From contig JAGWZN010000022.1 in assembly GCA_018968785.1 (NCBI GenBank), positions 1-9,066 of the forward strand: a stretch of DNA of 9,066 nt, given 5' to 3'. Positions 6,989 through 9,066 of the stretch are shown here, one piece after another; position 1 is the first letter of the stretch, and every line of letters begins with the position of its first letter. Source of the stretch: Patescibacteria group bacterium. GTDB taxonomy: Bacteria; Patescibacteriota; UBA1384; CAILIB01. The position numbers were made by a program, and so were the translations under genes. Below the pieces are notes generated by a model. That model made no database searches and was not told where the DNA came from. It saw only the letters and a program-made list of their open reading frames with translations.

Positions 6989-7010
6989 GCCATGTCATCG
7001 CCATGTCATC
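6989..7010 (+). repeat. 11-bp perfect tandem duplication containing the start codon
   Basis: GCCATGTCATC occurs twice head to tail, at 6989-6999 and 7000-7010. Each copy contains an ATG (6992 and 7003). Because 11 is not a multiple of three, the upstream ATG is in another frame and opens a 33-codon ORF ending at TAA 7091-7093. Only the second ATG (7003) reads into the FemAB gene. This looks like a recent replication-slippage duplication across the translation start. Confidence 0.85.
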
Positions 7011-7932
7011 ATTTTTGCACAGCTCAGCCTGGGAACGGTTCCAACAGGCGCTGGGAGTGGAAACCGTCCGATCCGGCGGCCAGCTCTATGTAAAACGTCA
7101 AGCGCCGGGAGTGCGGTACTGGCTGACTTCGAGATGCTCCTTGAACGGCCAGTTACCGGATTTTTTGCGCGGGTACTGGTTTGCCCGGTTTGAGCCGATT
7201 GACCAGGAATCACTGCGGGTACTGCAAAACTGGGCAAAAACCGGTGGATACAGACTGGCGCCCACCATCTCCGTGCAGCCACGCCAGAGTATTATTGTTG
7301 ATATTAAGAAAAAGTATGAAGAAGTATTACAAAGTATGAAGCAGAAACAGCGGTACAATATCCGGTTGGCCGCCAAAAACGGCGTGCACGTTGAAATTCA
7401 CAGCCAGGAATTAGCCGCGCAGTTGCCTCGTTTTTGGTCGTTACTGACTCAGACCGCTGACCGGCAGCAGTTTCGCACCCATAACCAACGGTACTATCTC
7501 AGTATGGTCAAGCAGTTGGAAAAGGAAAAGATGGCTCACTTCCTGTTCGCCACCAAGGATGGAACGGACCTGGCTACCATGCTGCTTCTTACGTACGGGA
7601 AAACTGCCACTTATCTGCATGGTGCCTCCGGCAATCATCACCGGGAACTGATGGCGCCCCATCTCATGCACGCGGAAGCAATCCGCTTCGCGCAATCGCT
7701 CGGCTGCACGGCGTATGACCTCTGGGGCACCGATCTGGAGTACAAGGAGGAGAATAAGAGCTGGGAGCCGAAAACCGGGCACAGCAGCGCCGGAACCAGC
7801 CGGTTTAAGCTCGGATTCGGCGGCGAGGTTATTAACTATCCCGGCGCGTTTGATCTCATTTTTAATCCTTTCTGCTATACTCTGTATCAAGGGGTTCGTC
7901 ATCTCCACAGCAAGAAACGCTCCTTTCAATGA
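7003..7932 (+). CDS. FemAB/FemX-family peptidoglycan bridge aminoacyltransferase, 309 aa
   Basis: Enzymes of this family transfer amino acids from aminoacyl-tRNA to the side chain of the third residue of the peptidoglycan stem peptide, at the cytoplasmic face of the membrane. Family signatures are clear. The first is QSIIVDI (95-101) followed by the QRYNIRLAAKNGV block (116-128). YLHGASG (204-210) and MAPHLMHAEAI (217-227) precede YDLWGT (238-243). The terminal block has TSRFKLGFGGEV (265-276) and YPGAFD (279-284). The fold is the double GNAT-like domain. At 309 residues it is shorter than Staphylococcus FemA/FemB (about 420), which carry an inserted coiled-coil arm, and closer to the single-bridge FemX type. 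The start at 7003 is the only one of two duplicated ATGs in frame. No Shine-Dalgarno sequence is visible. The stop overlaps the MurE-type start (ATGA), implying coupled translation. Which amino acid it adds cannot be read from the sequence. Confidence 0.92.
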   Translation: MSSFLHSSAWERFQQALGVETVRSGGQLYVKRQAPGVRYWLTSRCSLNGQLPDFLRGYWFARFEPIDQESLRVLQNWAKTGGYRLAPTISVQPRQSIIVDIKKKYEEVLQSMKQKQRYNIRLAAKNGVHVEIHSQELAAQLPRFWSLLTQTADRQQFRTHNQRYYLSMVKQLEKEKMAHFLFATKDGTDLATMLLLTYGKTATYLHGASGNHHRELMAPHLMHAEAIRFAQSLGCTAYDLWGTDLEYKEENKSWEPKTGHSSAGTSRFKLGFGGEVINYPGAFDLIFNPFCYTLYQGVRHLHSKKRSFQ

Positions 7933-9066
7933 ATAAAAGATTAAAATCGTTCCTCCGCAAGCGCCTACCCCATTCGGCGATACTGTTTTACCATAAGACG
8001 CAGGGCGTATGGGCCGCTATCCGTTTCGGCATGCCAAGCCGGCATATGACCGTGATTGGCGTGACCGGCACCAAAGGAAAAACCACCACCTGCCATTTTA
8101 TTGCTTCGATCTTGGAGGAAGCCGGTTTTAAGGTTGGCATGACCAGCAGTGTTAACTTTAAAATCGGCGAGAAGAGCGAGCCGAACAACCGCAATATGGG
8201 CGTACTGCCGCCGGCCGAGCTGCAAAAGCTGCTCCGCCAGATGAGAGACGCCCACTGCACGGTGGCAATTATTGAAGTGACTTCTCACGGACTGGATCAA
8301 TACCGCCTCTGGGGCATTCCGTTCCACTTCGCCGGACTCACCAATATCACCCACGATCACCTGGACTATCATAAGAGTTGGGAGCAGTACCAGGCGGTAA
8401 AACTCCGGCTATTCCAAGGTAAACGGCTGAAAGCGGTCGCGGTAAACGGGCACGATTCTTCCGCGGAGTTGTTCTTGCAAAAAACCACTGCCAACCGCCG
8501 CTGGAGCTACGCTTTAGAAGATGACGAACCGACGCCCCGGGCTACCGATCATATTTTTGCCGATAAAATCTCCAGCAATCCGTCCGGCGCCAGTTTTATC
8601 CTGAAATCCGAGGATGAGGAGCAACGGGTCCATCTTCAGTTAACCGGCCGGTTCAACGTGGAAAACGCCCTCTGCGCGGCGGCAATTTGCTCCAATTTAA
8701 ACCTGAAGCTCGGCACAATCGTGGCCGGACTGGAACGACTGGAACATGTACCCGGCCGGTTAGAACGGATCGAAACGCGAAAAGGATTCTCCCTGATGGT
8801 TGATTACGCCCACACCCCGGATTCACTGGAGAAACTGTACAGCACCCTTCGGACCGATGTGCGCGGCCGTATGATCGCCGTGCTCGGATGCACCGGCGAC
8901 CGCGACCGGACCAAACGGCCGATTATGGGTGCGCTGGCCGCCCGTTTTTGCGATTACGTTTTTGTGACCGATGAGGAGCCGTACACCGAAGATCCGAATC
9001 AGATTATGGATGAGGTTGCCAAAGGTGTGCCGCGCGGCCGGCCGCTATTTAAAGCCGTTTATCCCC
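7929..9066 (+). CDS. murE: MurE-type Mur ligase lacking the N-terminal domain (partial at right edge)
   Basis: The frame is open from ATG 7929 to the window end, 379 codons plus one base. The ATP-binding loop is GTKGKTTT at 47-54. Other Mur ligase motifs follow: EVTSHGLDQYR (116-126), HDHLDYH (142-148) and Lys158, at the position of the carbamylated lysine. Next come GRFNVENALCAAA (240-252), VPGRLERI (274-281), VDYAHTPDSLEKL (291-303) and GCTGDRDRTKRP (320-331). These match MurE, which adds the third amino acid to UDP-MurNAc-L-Ala-D-Glu. In E. coli MurE the loop lies near residue 116; here it lies at 47, so the UDP-binding N-terminal domain is replaced by about 40 basic and hydrophobic residues. 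The substrate-specificity segment reads EEPY (349-352) instead of DNPR, so meso-DAP specificity should not be assumed. It could be a paralogous Mur ligase rather than the housekeeping MurE. It overlaps the FemAB gene by 4 nt. Confidence 0.88.
   Translation, partial: MNKRLKSFLRKRLPHSAILFYHKTQGVWAAIRFGMPSRHMTVIGVTGTKGKTTTCHFIASILEEAGFKVGMTSSVNFKIGEKSEPNNRNMGVLPPAELQKLLRQMRDAHCTVAIIEVTSHGLDQYRLWGIPFHFAGLTNITHDHLDYHKSWEQYQAVKLRLFQGKRLKAVAVNGHDSSAELFLQKTTANRRWSYALEDDEPTPRATDHIFADKISSNPSGASFILKSEDEEQRVHLQLTGRFNVENALCAAAICSNLNLKLGTIVAGLERLEHVPGRLERIETRKGFSLMVDYAHTPDSLEKLYSTLRTDVRGRMIAVLGCTGDRDRTKRPIMGALAARFCDYVFVTDEEPYTEDPNQIMDEVAKGVPRGRPLFKAVYP

Noticed and set aside
6919..7002. T-box riboswitch upstream of valS
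   Set aside because: The whole intergenic region is only 84 bp, with no T-box consensus and no terminator/antiterminator pair.
7441..8372. Minus-strand ORFs of 162 and 135 codons opposite the FemAB and MurE-type genes
   Set aside because: They lie opposite clear FemAB and Mur ligase motifs and are antisense shadows.
1..9066. Mobile element, CRISPR array or tRNA/rRNA genes
   Set aside because: No transposase or integrase motifs, regularly spaced repeats or tRNA-like cloverleafs were seen; the gene-free stretches are each under 100 bp.

Overview
The window looks like a chromosomal fragment from a Candidate Phyla Radiation (Patescibacteria) bacterium. That is an inference from the style of the genes, not a database match. 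The signs are a very short valyl-tRNA synthetase (696 residues, no C-terminal coiled coil), a MurE-type ligase without its N-terminal domain, a TrbL/VirB6-style polytopic protein with a large exported domain, tightly packed genes, and no clear Shine-Dalgarno sequences. UGA ends the 88-residue ORF, valS and the FemAB gene, so UGA is an ordinary stop here and the recoded code 25 of Gracilibacteria/Absconditabacteria is unlikely.

Layout. (1) Positions 1-2397, minus strand: one long open frame, cut by the left edge, encoding a signal-bearing polytopic membrane protein of probable type IV secretion (VirB6/TrbL) type. (2) Positions 2398-2483: a short divergent intergenic region with a strong promoter-like pair facing left and a weaker one facing right. 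(3) Positions 2484-4250, plus strand: a two-gene unit encoding a 498-residue helical protein and an 88-residue protein, neither recognised. (4) Positions 4254-6918, minus strand: valS followed, with an 8-nt overlap, by a membrane-anchored TPR protein. This unit converges on the previous one with only 3 bp between stop codons. (5) Positions 6919-7002: a second divergent intergenic region with an 8-bp inverted repeat and an 11-bp tandem duplication that copies a start codon. (6) Positions 7003-9066, plus strand: a FemAB/FemX-type peptidoglycan bridge transferase overlapping, by ATGA, a MurE-type ligase cut by the right edge.

How the genes may fit together. The right-hand pair belongs to peptidoglycan stem-peptide and cross-bridge synthesis: MurE-type enzymes add the third residue to UDP-MurNAc-dipeptide, and FemAB-type enzymes add bridge residues from aminoacyl-tRNA. 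The MurE-like protein has EEPY where meso-diaminopimelate-specific enzymes have DNPR, which fits a non-DAP third residue serving as a FemAB acceptor. The left side is an envelope or secretion locus of unknown purpose. The two unrecognised plus-strand genes share a divergent control region with it and are the least explained part of the window. No RNA genes, insertion sequences, CRISPR arrays or clear terminators were seen, and no gene-free stretch exceeds 100 bases.
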